A stretch of DNA of 64,000 nucleotides from Durusdinium trenchii (taxonomy: Eukaryota > Sar > Dinophyceae > Suessiales > Symbiodiniaceae). Within the stretch, counting starts at the first letter, position 1. Every line of letters starts with the position of its first letter. Made by a program: the position numbers and the translations under genes. Below, piece after piece: positions 12,011 to 22,587 of this stretch. The stretch covers positions 659,709-723,708 of the forward strand of contig CAXAMN010021573.1 in NCBI GenBank assembly GCA_963970005.1, written 5' to 3'. The notes beneath the pieces are model-generated. The model made no database searches. It saw nothing but the letters and a program-made list of their open reading frames with translations, and was not told the origin of the DNA.

Positions 12011-12154
12011 GTAAGCCTATGGGCTACCAAGAGTTACCTTTGATCGAACATGCTCTTAGATCTGGATCTCAACTCGATTAATTCGATCGCTGTCATCTCC
12101 GGTTCTATCGTGCAACGGACGAGGGCTTCCGTTTTCACATGACGTTTGGTTGCA

Positions 12155-12400
12155 TCAGCGCACACAGTGTCGAGCTCCCAGACGGCAGAGGGGACACAGG
12201 GGCCCGTTTTTGGACGGGGCACACTGAGCCCTCCGCTTCAGGTTTTCCCCTTTTGGTCCCTGGGACCAATGAAATTGCCGAACTCTTTCGCGATCTGGCG
12301 ATGATCCTGTTGCTGTGTGCGTTTCCGCCAGGGCAATTGCGTCATACTTTTTCTCCAAGAAGAGGGGCGCTTTCAAGGACAGGCGCTTCGGCCTGTTTCT
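12155..12400 (-). mobile_element. LINE-type AP-endonuclease fragment (retrotransposon relic)
   Basis: The minus strand is open and reads FLEKKYDAIALAETHTATGS, followed by SPDRERVRQFHW. A hydrophobic strand then E-T-H is the hallmark second motif of the endonuclease/exonuclease/phosphatase domain of non-LTR retrotransposons. No reverse transcriptase is visible nearby, so this looks like a decayed fragment. The plus strand is open too (12139-12456) but has no recognisable motif. Confidence 0.5.
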
Positions 12401-12415
12401 CGATCCGTGAAGACC

Positions 12416-12480
12416 GGAGACAGGGAAACAGAAGGGAGACAAGGCGGACACAGTGACCAACAAGAAGGGAGACAAGCCGG
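12416..12480. repeat. Repeat-B copies
   Basis: Two further units with GAAGGGAGACAAGGCGGACA and GTGACCAACAAGAAGGGAG, separated from the main array by the gene and the LINE fragment. Confidence 0.85.
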
Positions 12481-12559
12481 ATAGAAGGTGGACATGTTGT
12501 CCCGCAGCAAGGCGGACACTCTTAGAAAGCCTTGAGCACCCCTAACAGGAACCTGTTTG

Positions 12560-13240
12560 GGGAAGTACAGAAAGCACCTGGGAGACAAATGAATAGAAAT
12601 GCTGGAAAGGGGAAAAGGGCGCATGCCAGCAGTGCAGGCACCGAACCTGGAAAACTAAAGTAAACAAATCGCATGGGAGACAAATGAATAGAAATGCTGC
12701 ATGGCCAGCGGAGAAGGGCGGATACCAGCAGTGCAGGCACCGAACCTGGGAGACAGAAGTAAGAAATCACTTTTGAGACAAATGAATTGAAATGCTGCAT
12801 GGCCAGCGGAAAAGGGCGGACGCCAGCAGTGACAAACCTGGGAGACAAATGAATAGAAATGCTACATGGCCAGCGGAAAAGGGCGGACACCACCAGTGAC
12901 AGACCTGGGAGACATGAATAGAAATGTTGCATCGCCAGCGGAAAAGGGCGGACACCACCAGTGACACACCTGGGAGATACATGAATAGAAATGCTGCATG
13001 ACCGGAAAAGGGTGGACACCTGCAGCGACAGACTTGGGAGACAAATGCATAGAAACGCTACATGGCCAACGGAAAAGGGCGGCCACCAGCAGCGACAGAC
13101 CTGGGAGACAAATGAATAGAAATGCTACAGGGCCAGCGGAAAAGAGCGGACACCAGCAGTGACAGACCTGGGAGACAAATGAAAAAATGCTACATAGCCA
13201 GCGGAAAAGGGCGGACACCAGCAGTGACACACAGGGCGGA
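12560..13240. repeat. Tandem repeat C, about 65-bp unit
   Basis: Nine copies of a unit of about 63-97 bp (mostly 65-66) built from GGGAGACAAATGAATAGAAA, TGCTGCATGGCCAGCGG and AAAAGGGCGGACACCAGCAG. Its GGGAGACAA start is shared with repeats A and B. Minus-strand frames through it are artefacts. Confidence 0.95.
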
Positions 13241-13376
13241 CACATCTTAAGAAAGAATTGAGAACTCGTAACAGTAAACTGCTTGGGGAATGAACAGCCC
13301 ATCTTCTAATGGGTCGAGCAAAGATTCATGGACGAGGCCAGGATCGGGTTTTCGCAACGTTTTTGCGCTCCTCTAG

Positions 13377-14424
13377 GCAGCCGCCGATGCGACGACGACA
13401 TCACCCGGGAGCAGTCCAAAAAGCAGTGACAAAGCTCCTGCCCCTGCGGATCAGGCCGGAGAAGAAGCGACGCGAGTGGGTTGTCCAGCATGGATTCATT
13501 GGTTTTCAGGCACGTCCATGTAAAAAACGAGAGGGCAGAGGCGGCCAGAGGCTAGAAGCGGCCATACGTTCAATGTTTGAGATCCCTGTTCTGCCTGCAA
13601 TTGTGGGGACGGTCATCCAAACCATGTTGGGGAAGGTTTGGAGAGAGTGCAAGTCCAAGAGGTGTCACAGTGTCATAATGTGTCATGAGGGTTTTGGCCG
13701 TGATGAGGCACAACAAGTCTTGCTCTATGAGAAAGGGATGTGCTCCCAGTGATTGCTTTGACAGGCATAGTTGCTTGGGAGGTCTGGCTGGAGAAATGAG
13801 GGATTCACCAGGATTCACCCTTTTTTTCTTACTTTCTACAAACCTCACAACTCACAAACCTTTACACTTTCACATTCATATGCAGAACAAATTCTTCAAA
13901 TCAGATCAAGCTTTGCCGAATTCGCAGGTGACCGGAGCAGAGCAGCGATTGCAGACGGCTCCGGAGAGTGTTGGGAGGGTGATTTGGGTGGGTCTTTGTC
14001 ATGTGCAGCATGTCAATGTGTAAACCCTTCCCAGACACTCCATGTCTGTCATATATGCCTACATTGACCCCTCAAACCACCCCGATTGAGTGTTTGGGCT
14101 TTGTTCAACCTTCTGCATGTTGGAAGTGTTGTTCGTTCGGATGTTTTATCTTGGATTTGTATCGGGAATGTTCAGTGAGACTTGAAAGGTGCAATTTTGA
14201 CTTCAGGGGTGCCTGGGGAATCCGGGAAGCCAGGCGAAAAAGACGCAGAGTGCATCAGAATGCAACAGAATGCACTGATTTTTGTGGTGACCGAATGTTG
14301 GAGGCTGCACTGAAACTGGGTCCATTTGAAAGCGCGAGGAGCACGAGAGCATTTTGGAGCAGCGGCACATGGAGCTCACCCAGCTGGTGGAAGCGCAAGG
14401 GCAAGAAGCCACCTGGCAACAGCG
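13377..14424 (+). CDS. Two-exon coding segment with coiled-coil, unknown protein
   Basis: Exon 13377-13475, after CCTCTAG, is Ala/Ser/Pro-rich (TTTSPGSSPKSSDKAPAPAD) and ends before a GTGGGT donor. Exon 14333-14424, after GAAAG, reads REEHESILEQRHMELTQLVE and then AQGQEATWQQR, a strongly helical, Glu/Gln-rich coiled-coil-like stretch with high GC3, ending at a GA-type donor. Both are in phase 0 at the shared junction, which supports joining them. Start, end and function are unknown. Confidence 0.5.
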
Positions 14425-14959
14425 GATTTGATATTCAAAACAGGATCCAAAATAACAGACTGATAGAGGACCGCAGAGGGGTTGCTGATGTGCTTAACAC
14501 CAGAGAATGTATATATGGATAATGTGAATGATCTTAAAATGACACATGCGTGGTTGTCGTGCATTTCATGGACAAAATGCAATGTAATCGTTGTTGCTCC
14601 TGTCTCAGGGCTGAAGTGTATAGAGGAAACACGTGACATTCATGATGGGGTTCTGTTTGCGATTCAGCGTACCTGGGGGGCCTGCGGGCTTCTTGGGGAT
14701 GGGATATATTGGCTTATACCAGGCTAGAGGAAGGCATGGGCCATGGGGTACATGTGGTAACTGCAAAACCAACGGAGCAGTTCTGTCAATGTGTGTACGA
14801 ATGTGTACGCCATCAAGCAAACACTTTTACTTAGGCTGTTCAAGTAGGGATTCGGTCAATGTGTACCTGTGGGGATTACGCCCCCAAGGTCCAAAGAAGA
14901 GGATGTTGTTTTCCTCAAGTTAGTTTCCCTTGCATGAGCCAAAACCACCATCCCCCGGG

Positions 14960-15151
14960 TGTTTCCGGCCACTGCGTTATCCAGTGACCCTATCCGTTCC
15001 ACCGTCCGGGGGCCTTCGACTCGAAGTGGGGAGACCGAACCGACACCAACCGACACCCAGGTGGTCACCGCAGCACCTCGACACCTCCAAGGATCTGAGC
15101 AAAAGAGATCCGACATCCACCCTCCCCTTGCAGATCGAAGTGGTCAATAGA
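14960..15151 (+). CDS. Putative exon, Thr/Pro-rich
   Basis: Open GC3-rich plus frame reading FPATALSSDPIRSTVRGPST, then SGETEPTPTDTQVVTAAPRH, stopping at TAG 15148-15150. It may continue the 13.4-14.4 kb gene. A second plus frame is also open here, so the frame is a preference. Confidence 0.4.
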
Positions 15152-15488
15152 CTCCATAGAACCAGGATGATCAGTGTCTGTACATTCACCTCTTTTTGAG
15201 GTGATTCGGGATGTCCAAAAACCACCTGTTGGAAGGTCCTGGTGCTTATGCCAATAGAATGACTCAACCAAACCCATGTGGGTGGGGATGGGTCGTGGAA
15301 AACCATGTAGCTAGCCGGCCTTCGCCAGGGCAACCGGTCGGTCTCCTGGTGAGATGACCCCATGCCTAGAAGCCAAACATGATCAGTTTTGTTGATCGGA
15401 AAAGATCATATTTGGGATGCTTGCTGGTCTAGAGGTCACTCAGGGTGGTGGAGATACACGGAGTGTCTGGGGTGGATACTTCCCCTTG

Positions 15489-15640
15489 TGGTGACTATCG
15501 ATGACCACCGCTCCGGCCACCGCGCGGAAGCGCGCGCCCACCAGGTGTGCCGCTGCATAGACCGACGGAGCGAGGAGCTGTTCTCGCGCACTTCGGATGG
15601 TACCGGGGGACGCAACCAAATGAGAAGACCTCAAGTTCAA
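15489..15640 (+). CDS. GC-rich coding-like patch, strand unresolved
   Basis: The plus frame reads IDDHRSGHRAEARAHQVCRC and IDRRSEELFSRTSDG; the minus frame REQLLAPSVYAAAHLVGARF is equally plausible. Both have GC3 above 70 percent. Probably an exon, strand unknown. Confidence 0.3.
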
Positions 15641-15647
15641 GAACATG

Positions 15648-15758
15648 GTTACCCCCCAGCAAACAAACATAGAACCTGAGACTTGACCGGTGGAAGACCA
15701 TTTTCCGAATACCAACCCAGTGGCTTTGGGGTTCCATGTTAATCTGCAAGGGAGTAAC
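15648..15758. mobile_element. Palindromic MITE-like element, family 3 (reverse copy)
   Basis: Ends GTTACCCCCC and GGGAGTAAC. Read on the minus strand it contains ATGGAACCCC, CACTGGGTTGGTATTCGG and AAAATGGTCTTCCACCGG, matching the copy at 32540-32654 over most of its length. A degenerate copy lies at 59632-59735. Confidence 0.75.
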
Positions 15759-15854
15759 ACCGGGCACAAAACATCACATAAGTCATACTGTAATTATGAT
15801 GTGATAATTCTTTTTATCCAAGCAGGGCCCAGATGGATTAGTTCTACTATGTAG

Positions 15855-16123
15855 TCGGCCATGCCGCCATCAGGATGTTTGACTTGCCCCGGACGCTGGG
15901 CGAGGGGATGCTTGGGGTAGTAGGTCGTGTGATTGCTGTTTTTGAAATTGTATACAAAGGGCACTCTGATGGTGCGGCTGGCTTTGAGGGTTGCGCATTT
16001 TCAGTTCGGGCATGAGTTTTCTGAGGCTTGGAAGTCCTGATCCACAAACAGATGCAGACACAGCCGCCGGGCTAATTGTGGATGCGTGTGGCGCTGCTTC
16101 TCATGGAATTGCGTGCCTGAGAG
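15855..16123 (+). CDS. Coding exon pair with a 44-bp GC-AG intron, unknown protein
   Basis: Exon 15855-15960, after CTATGTAG, reads HAAIRMFDLPRTLGEGMLGV and VVGRVIAVFEIVYKG. Its frame stops soon after, but removing 15961-16004 (GC...TTTTCAG, 44 bp) joins it in phase to SGMSFLRLGSPDPQTDADTA and AGLIVDACGAASHGIACLRG, ending before a GTTTTG donor at 16124. The hydrophobic and acidic pattern is protein-like on both sides. No family recognised. Confidence 0.5.
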
Positions 16124-16219
16124 GTTTTGTTGACTCTCCATGAAGAATATGAAGCTATACTACATACTACATACAGCATCATACAGCATGAATCAAGCTG
16201 CGTCCCAACATCCAAGGCA

Positions 16220-16423
16220 AGAGCTTTGCTCCAAGTTCGAGGCGGCCAGTCTGCTCCGCCCGGTCGGGCGCGGAGCGGACCGCCGACCGCGCCGCGCCAG
16301 CGCGCCCGTCGGCAGCGGCGCGGTTCCGCGCGGCATCGACCGCGGCATCGACCGCGGGGCGCCAACGACCGTAGCGGCAGTGGTAGCCGCTCCGGCAGCT
16401 AGGCAGATGGGGTCCGGTGGGAT
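16220..16423 (+). CDS. Very GC-rich putative exon, Arg/Ala-rich
   Basis: Two plus frames are open through a CG-rich block: one reads KFEAASLLRPVGRGADRRPR and later PTTVAAVVAAPAARQMGSG, the other ends ANDRSGSGSRSGS then TAG at 16400-16402. Probably coding because of its composition; the frame is unresolved. Confidence 0.35.
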
Positions 16424-16460
16424 GGGTTGCATCCTGGGGAATGACATTTATGAATCCGAT

Positions 16461-16537
16461 CCCTAGGGATCCACATACATGCCTACATGAATAGTCTCCC
16501 TGCTCACCTTCTCAGAAGGTATGTGGATCCGTAGGGA
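16461..16537. mobile_element. Palindromic MITE-like element, family 1
   Basis: Left end CCCTAGGGATCCACATAC and right end (reverse complement) CCCTACGGATCCACATAC differ at one position over 18 bp. An inner palindrome ACCTTCTCAGAAGGT and the block CCTACATGAATAGTCTCC are shared with copies at 34456 and 21438. Confidence 0.8.
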
Positions 16538-17168
16538 ATATTAATCGTGTTTTCGAGACTGGTTACTGGTTAGACTGTTTTTGCGAAAGGTTTTCTAGTG
16601 GATGAACATGGATGCACTCATGCTTCTTGCAACACAAGAATTCAGGTATAGTTTTGTGGTGTGTTGATTGTTCCAAAGGGGTTTTGTTTTGATACTCTTT
16701 TTGTTGCAAGCCTTCTGACCCTGTTCGAATGGGATTTGATGTGCTGTTCAAATAGCCTGGATCGCGTGTTCAGCCTGCAGCCTGGAGACTTTGAGACGGC
16801 TTTAGACTCCAAAGAGCATGCACAGGCTGCACAGTCAAGGCTGATCCTAAACAGAAGGATCACTGCAGCCTTGTTTGTTTAGGATCAGTTTGTTTTGGCA
16901 GGACTTGTGCTTGTCCGGTGCTAGCTTGCCGACACGTGTTCTTCTGCCACTGTGGCGGGTTTTCAGCAGGCACACCTGTACATCATGAACCCAGACCAGG
17001 GTCCCGCGGTTGGGCTTGGTTCCATTCTTGGACTTTGCTTTTTTCAGGACTCTAGCCCTAGGACTTCAAAAGTACCTCAAAAGGTTTATATAATCACGAA
17101 AGAGTTGGAGCCATGTAGTGTCGGAGCTCCAAATCAATCTTTGTGAGAGTTCCCTTTCATGTCGATAG

Positions 17169-17340
17169 TCAGGCCGACTTCCCCACTGGGGCGGCCCGCC
17201 CGTGCCTGCCCAAGGCACCTCCGCAGATTGAGCCGAGTCCGCAGCCACCGCAGCTTGGCGGAGACGCTGAACCGTGGGGAGCAGCATCTTCGCTCCCAGA
17301 AAGCCACTAAATGAGAGCGATGCAGTCCAATACCTCTAAG
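17169..17340 (+). CDS. Putative terminal exon, proline-rich C-terminus
   Basis: After the acceptor CGATAG, a frame of 57 codons reads QADFPTGAARPCLPKAPPQI, EPSPQPPQLGGDAEPW and GSSIFAPRKPLNESDAVQYL, ending at TAA 17338-17340. High GC3 and a plausible Pro-rich tail support coding. It could end the gene whose exons lie at 13.4-16.1 kb. No domain recognised. Confidence 0.5.
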
Positions 17341-17589
17341 AATTGCGCGAATTGCGCCCTGTTCACCTCACGTTTGCGCCCTGTGTCAGGCACTGCGTCT
17401 AGGGGAGCCCACGTGGAATTATCAACACAACGTTTGGCTCTCTACTTGTTTTGCGCGTCTGAGGAGTTGCGGGCCGACCATCCTCGAGGAGTCGGTCGCT
17501 CCGCCAGGCGATCTTGAGACATGAGTGGAGCGGCGTCCACCGGCGAAGGGTCCCGCATGCGCAATTAGGGGCTGCGTGTTTTTTTAAAA

Positions 17590-17680
17590 CAAATTGTTGC
17601 AGTATTTTGTTGATAAAACTTTATATTCTGGTGAAAATTGTTGCAGTATTTTGTTGATAAAACTCTATATTCTGGTGAAA
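17590..17680. repeat. Two-copy direct repeat, 44-bp period
   Basis: AAATTGTTGCAGTATTTTGT and TGATAAAACT(T/C)TATATTC occur twice in tandem with one difference. Confidence 0.95.
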
Positions 17681-17699
17681 CAAATTGTTCTTGGTTGGG

Positions 17700-18765
17700 G
17701 CCACTGACCAAATCAAGTTTGACTATGGGCTATTAGTGAGGAGGAGAATCTTAAGCTTCATCCATGTTGCCCTTGCGCAGATTTCATCCAGACTGAAAGT
17801 GAGTGTCATTTGAGATCTATGTTTGTTTCATCCAACGAACACCCATGAAGGACTGCCCCAACAGTATAAGTCATTGATTTTGAAGGAATTTGATATTTTG
17901 GAGTCTTTTTTCAATGTTTAACTTTGGATGCTCAGATATGCTCAGATGTTTGGATCTCCTCACTGTCACAGGGTACTCTTTTTGGGCGGCCATTTCCCCG
18001 CAATGAACACCCACAGGACTGGTGGAGGAGGAGACGACGACTGTCGCGGTTGCATCGTGCCTGAGCCAAAGATGGCACATGCCTTTGGTGTTCTTGGTCG
18101 TGTTGTGTGTGTGTGGATCCAGAAGGGAGTTTGAAGGCCATGAACAGTTTCGGCGTTTGGTACAGAAGAACAATGGCAAACTGGCAATTGTTTCAGACCA
18201 AACTAATTTGTTTTGCCCTAAGTTTGTGTTGAGTCAACATGAGTTAACTTGTTTGCATTGGCAAGACAGGGATTGCAATGTAGTTGTCTCATGCTTTCTC
18301 CGCTTCAGTACACCTTGATGAGCACATCCTTCGGAATATCATTCGGTTCCTATACTGCCTTCCAGGCCAAGTATGCTAAAAAAAATAAGACAACAAACTA
18401 TGCAATGATATCAAGTCTACTCCAGAGGACGGCTTCGATGCCGTGGATTCCGAACCTGCGCACAAAGACACAGCATGAAACAGCTTCTCATCCGAGCGAG
18501 CTATGGCCATGGCACCCCCAGCTATGGATGGTGACCAGTGAGGATTAGAGCCATCCAGTTTGTGTTTTCGTGTGCCATTTGTTCCCAGTTGTTCATAACA
18601 GCCAACCAATACCCACTGTGTGAAGTAAGGGCTTGCGTGTGGCGCGTGGGATGTTCGAGCTCCAGTATTTCATGTGATTTTACGATGTTCCACCAGGTTC
18701 CGCCCCGCCGTAGCTCATGTGACCAGTTGGGTTGAGCCAGCTGGGTCGGCTTGTTTCCACATAAG
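17700..18765. other. No confident gene
   Basis: Several frames are open at 18022-18318 and on the minus strand at 18522-18962, but none has distinctive composition or splice context. Confidence 0.3.
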
Positions 18766-18874
18766 GCGACGTTGGGATGAGCCCTCCGAGGAGGTCGCAG
18801 TACAGGAGGACCTTGCGGTGATCGAAACAGAATCCCTTTTTGGCAAGCACCTTCTGAGAAGTTGTTTGGGATAG
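18766..18874 (+). CDS. Putative acidic exon
   Basis: After CACATAAG the plus frame reads RRWDEPSEEVAVQEDLAVIE and TESLFGKHLLRSCLG, then TAG. The acidic helical composition suggests coding; the true 3-prime splice point may be before the TAG. A long minus frame overlaps and is considered a shadow. Confidence 0.4.
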
Positions 18875-19093
18875 GTTTGGAGGGTCTAAACACCTGAGGA
18901 GTTACTTGGAGACCTGCTGAATGGGAGTTTGAAGGGGCTTGGCTCCATGGTCTATTGGCCAAAGTGAAATCGGTGCTGATGTAGTTGCGAAAGTACTATA
19001 GATCTCAAGGTCAATTCACGAGCGGTTTGCTTCTAAATCTTCAATTGATAGAGTACCATCATTACCAGAAGCATCGAGTTGTAACATCATTTC

Positions 19094-19302
19094 CAGCACA
19101 CATCGACGTTGAAACGGCCTATCTCATGCAGCAACGCCGACGCCGATCTCATGGTCTCGTGAGTCGCATCTCCGGAAGGTCCCATGAATCCGTGATTGCC
19201 GTGACTCGGTTTCACCTGGCAAGAGACATGGATGACAAGCATGGATGGCCTTTTACTATTGGTTTGTTGAGTAAACAAACGTACCCAGTGGACCACCAGT
19301 AG
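19094..19302 (+). CDS. Putative exon, unknown
   Basis: After ATTTCCAG the frame reads AHIDVETAYLMQQRRRRSHG, LVSRISGRSHESVIAVTRF and HLARDMDDKHGW. The other plus frames stop quickly. No family recognised. Confidence 0.35.
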
Positions 19303-19650
19303 GTATTTGGTACCAAATCGAACCCTCCATGTTTCCTAAGAGGACATCATTGATGACAAGGTTGTAGGGCTGGATCAAGGATCCCATCATATCCAATCCA
19401 TCGTTTTTACGTGTTTCGATACATCGTTTTGTATTGCCCTAGAATCCGGGCCCTCACATGGAAAGGTTTTTGAGGGTCCTGACCCCTGCTACGGAGGGTG
19501 CAAGGATCTTATAGGGTGTTCAGGACCATTTGTGATCAACAGTCGGTTGAAAACTAGCACAGACATATGAAAAATGACAATAAAAGAAAGTTAAGCTGAG
19601 CTTCTTCACAGTTTTCACAGCTTGAAAAACGCTACCCACCACCACCACAG

Positions 19651-19818
19651 GACTCCAGCCCTTCGAAACCCTGGAACGAGACCGGAAACGACGATGGCTC
19701 CGACGGCGACTCCGACGCCTTCTCGGATGAGTCGGTGCACCCGACGGCCTCGCTGCCCGGCGAAGAAACGGCAGCGCGTGCGGGGGCTGGGAAGCAGTCC
19801 CGGACACTTCATGTATAG
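19651..19818 (+). CDS. Acidic C-terminal exon
   Basis: After an acceptor ACCACCACAG, the frame reads SSPSKPWNETGNDDGSDGDS, DAFSDESVHPTASLPGEETA and ARAGAGKQSRTLHV, then TAG 19816-19818. Third positions are mostly G or C. There is no start codon, so it is an internal or terminal exon. Two other plus frames are open but less protein-like. Confidence 0.5.
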   Translation, partial: DSSPSKPWNETGNDDGSDGDSDAFSDESVHPTASLPGEETAARAGAGKQSRTLHV

Positions 19819-19945
19819 TAGCTCCTTGTTACCTAGTAGCTACTTGCTCCTAGTAGTAAGGCTAGGAGCCCCGTTCGTAGCGTCCGAACGCTCCGTTCGT
19901 AGCGATGCCAGGAGCCCCGTTCGTAGCCTCCTTGAGCTGGATCTT
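19819..19945 (+). repeat. Dispersed Symbiodinium-type repeat (GTTCGTAGCGATGCC type)
   Basis: CTAGTAGCTACTTGCTCCTA is followed by copies of CCGTTCGTAGCG; a related block is at 33895-33960. The conceptual peptide (ASERSVRSDARSP) is one I recall as recurrent in Symbiodinium predicted proteins. Confidence 0.6.
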
Positions 19946-20079
19946 CGAAACGGCACAGAAGACATGGCCTTTTCAAGAACAGATGCCGTTATGGCCTTTT
20001 ATTTGGTTGTGACCAGGCGGAAAGCAGCAGAAGCCAAAAGGAGACAGTGTTTTCTAGATGTTTTTTTTGCTTCCAAGTA

Positions 20080-21035
20080 AATGATGTCTTTAGGCGTCCA
20101 AATGGCGTTTCCCCGTCGAAGGATTTTGAGCTCATGTTTGCAACCCCTAAAACAGTGTTTTTTCATGGAAAAAAGATTGGTGTCCAGCAAAAATGAGTGC
20201 CGATTGAAGATCCAGTAATATGCTTACATTCACCCCTAAACCACCCCATTGTAGGTCAATATGCCAGTCCCAAAACACATCGTTCTGGGAGTGGTTGGAA
20301 GCCCAGTCAGGGACGAATGGGTCACCAGCAGTTCCATTGAGCACCCATGCCGAACGAGAGCCAGGAAGTGGGAGTGCTATCACATCCACAGCCCCTGGAT
20401 GGGACTCAAAAACCACCCCTTCGGAATTTCTTGTGCAAGGATGTTGTTTTGATTTATATAAAGATTATGATGTTTTTTTTTCTCAATATTCGAACATGAC
20501 GTAAGAAAAACAGGTGGGATGGTAGAGTTTCGTTCGGCTGCATGGGTATGATTGACATCGAAGTCGGAGACCGGCATCGAAGGCGCCTTGAGCCCCTTGA
20601 GACTGATTTCCCTATACCAACATGTACCCATCCCCCTGACGTTTAAAGTGCCAGAGTGCGATTAACATGGAACACTGCCAACATGCTTCTGGCCTAGAAA
20701 ACGAACTTTGATGTTAGAAGTATTAAAACTACTGTATCAACATCAACAATACTCTATATATATGGAATACAATCAACTTTATAGTATTTATGAAATTGTT
20801 CAACTATATATGTATGGCTTCCCCCCCAAAGTACCTGGTTGGGACCTCCTTTGCGGGAAAGGGGAGGCCCGGGTGGTTTCTATGTGAGCCTTTGGCAGAG
20901 TAACGTTGGATATCCATCATCGTGCACGGTGAACCAGTGATTCACACGAGCTTCAAGGGGTCTCAGGACTATCGGACGCTGGAAGTCTCAGCTTCCCGAA
21001 GCTTCCCTACACTCGAAAAGTGACCTATTACAATA
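20080..21035. other. No confident gene
   Basis: Around 20220-20416 both strands are open with plausible composition (plus SAITSTAPGWDSKTTPSEF, minus DWHIDLQWGGLGVNVSILL), so an exon is possible but not assignable. Short AT runs lie at 20750-20820. Confidence 0.3.
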
Positions 21036-21073
21036 TGGACCCTGAGGTCCGTCTGTGGACCCTGAGGTCCGTT
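21036..21073. repeat. Short tandem duplication
   Basis: GGACCCTGAGGTCCGT occurs twice with a period of about 19 bp; each copy contains the palindrome GGACC...GGTCC. Confidence 0.9.
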
Positions 21074-21176
21074 TGCACCCTGGGAGATGGTTGAACCCGA
21101 GCCAGTTCTGCAGGGTCCATGTGAGTGTTCAGGGTTGGACGACGGACCCAAACTGATCCTCTGCCTTGGCCTTGAG

Positions 21177-22587
21177 GACCAAGCTGTTGGACAGAGAAGA
21201 TGAAGAGGCGTATCAGGCAGCCCTGAAGAATCCTGGCACAGGAGTGGCACAAGCTTTCGAGAAGAAGATCCCCAGAGTTTTGGGATGGGTAAGTTATTCC
21301 AGGGAGTGTAAGTAGAAGAGGGAGGGCCCTCGAAGCATTGGATTTTAGTTCTTCCTCTTTCTCCCAATTGCTTGATCTCCATCTCCATCTCCCAGCACGA
21401 TATCTCAGGTGTTCTACTCGCTGCCATGGTTATGAATCCCTAGGGATTCTACTTGGACCCTCCAAACCTACATAACAGTGTCTCCAATCACCTTCTGAGA
21501 AGGTAGGACATAATTGTTCCACAAAAACCGCATCCATCGTTGGTGGGTGTACATTGTTTCTGAAATGGAACTGTTCAACAGTCGGATCCCGCCTGAAGAT
21601 GCATGTCAGCCAGTAGGATATCCAGAAGTATAGCAGCTTCTTTGCGGTCAAAATCCTTCACCTAACCTACGACTGTTCTGAGAGTTTTCACTAAAGGTGG
21701 GCAAAGTATAGTGCTTCACATGCGTCGGTTTTTTGCTTAAACTGAAGGACTTGCCCTTCTTTTACTGGCAATGATCGATCATATAGGGTCATTTCCCACC
21801 CAGCAAGAGCCTAGGCTCGCCCCGATCCTCCCAGAAAGCCCAACGGCCCACCGCCCAGTCCTCGTCCTCGCATGTCCTCGGGCGACCACGGCGCCTCTCC
21901 GGCGGCCGAGGAAAGCCAAAAGGCTGCACACGCAAGAGACGCGCACGACCTTGGCCATGGCAGCCAGTGTCCTTGGCTCATCTTGGTGTAGGGCTGCTGT
22001 CCCACATCCGAAGAGGTTCGGTGGTTGGGGTGGGTGCCCAGGGGGGTCCAACTATATAGTTTTTCGATGTGGGACAGCAGCCCTAGGGTTGGCTCATCAT
22101 GGGGTCGGATGGCAGTGCCCGGATCAAACGAAGACCCAGTAGGTGTGCCCATGGTCAAGCCATGCAGGAGGTGCTTGGATTCCTAATTACAAAGTTCGAA
22201 GTCGTGACAGACTTATGGTCGTTTCCTCCAGTGAACTTTTGCTTTGTGTTTTTCCTGTGTATTGTTTGGACGAACTGCAATGAAACGTTTGTTGCTTGAA
22301 GGATAGCTAGCTCCTGCCGTGTTTATGTTTTTTTTTTTTTCTGCAGGGGAACCAACGCATCCTATAGGATTGAAGCAGGCGTGCGCAGCAGTGGAAGGTG
22401 GATGTATCGCTTCCACAGCAGCAAGAAACCATCGAGTCGTTCCCATACGCGTGGCTATGAAACATCAGTGACAGTGAGTGGGTGAACGCCCGAGGCGTCT
22501 CGGAGCACTGGCAACTTCGGCTACACAACTTTCTCAACACCGCTGCTGTCGAAGGCTTGCAGAGACAGGAGAGGATCTGGAGTGCAG
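21177..22587 (+). CDS. Four-exon gene model, unknown protein (partial)
   Basis: Exon 21177-21288, after CCTTGAG, reads TKLLDREDEEAYQAALKNPG and TGVAQAFEKKIPRVLGW, ending at a textbook GTAAGT donor. Exon 21815-21959 reads ARPDPPRKPNGPPPSPRPRM and SSGDHGASPAAEESQKAAHA, with a GC donor. Exon 22347-22448, after a poly-T tract and CTGCAG, reads GLKQACAAVEGGCIASTAAR. A 46-bp GC-AG intron (22449-22494) leads to exon 22495-22587, VSEHWQLRLHNFLNTAAVEG and LQRQERIWSA, before GTCAGA. All phases agree. Alternative: the last exon may start at 22469 after CATCAG, giving DSEWVNARGVSEHW, with 22347-22448 left out. The protein is acidic and helical at the start and Pro-rich in the middle. No domain recognised; ends not found. 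Confidence 0.5.
21438..21508. mobile_element. MITE-like element, family 1 (3-prime truncated)
   Basis: Starts CCCTAGGGATTCTACTTGGA, carries the family block CCTACATAACAGTGTCTCCA and the inner palindrome ACCTTCTGAGAAGGT, but lacks the right terminal repeat. Confidence 0.65.
21989..22085. mobile_element. Palindromic element with perfect 20-bp inverted ends
   Basis: TAGGGCTGCTGTCCCACATC at 21989-22008 recurs exactly as its reverse complement at 22066-22085. The 10-mer TTGGCTCATC lies outside both ends (21973-21982 and 22089-22098), resembling an imperfect target-site duplication. It lies in an intron of the 21.2-22.6 kb gene model. No other copy noticed. Confidence 0.7.

Noticed and set aside
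18522..18962. 146-codon minus frame
   Set aside because: Overlaps an acidic plus exon; no splice or start context and ordinary composition.
20969..21427. 152-codon minus frame starting ATG
   Set aside because: Overlaps a plus exon with strong composition and a GTAAGT donor (21177-21288), so probably a shadow.
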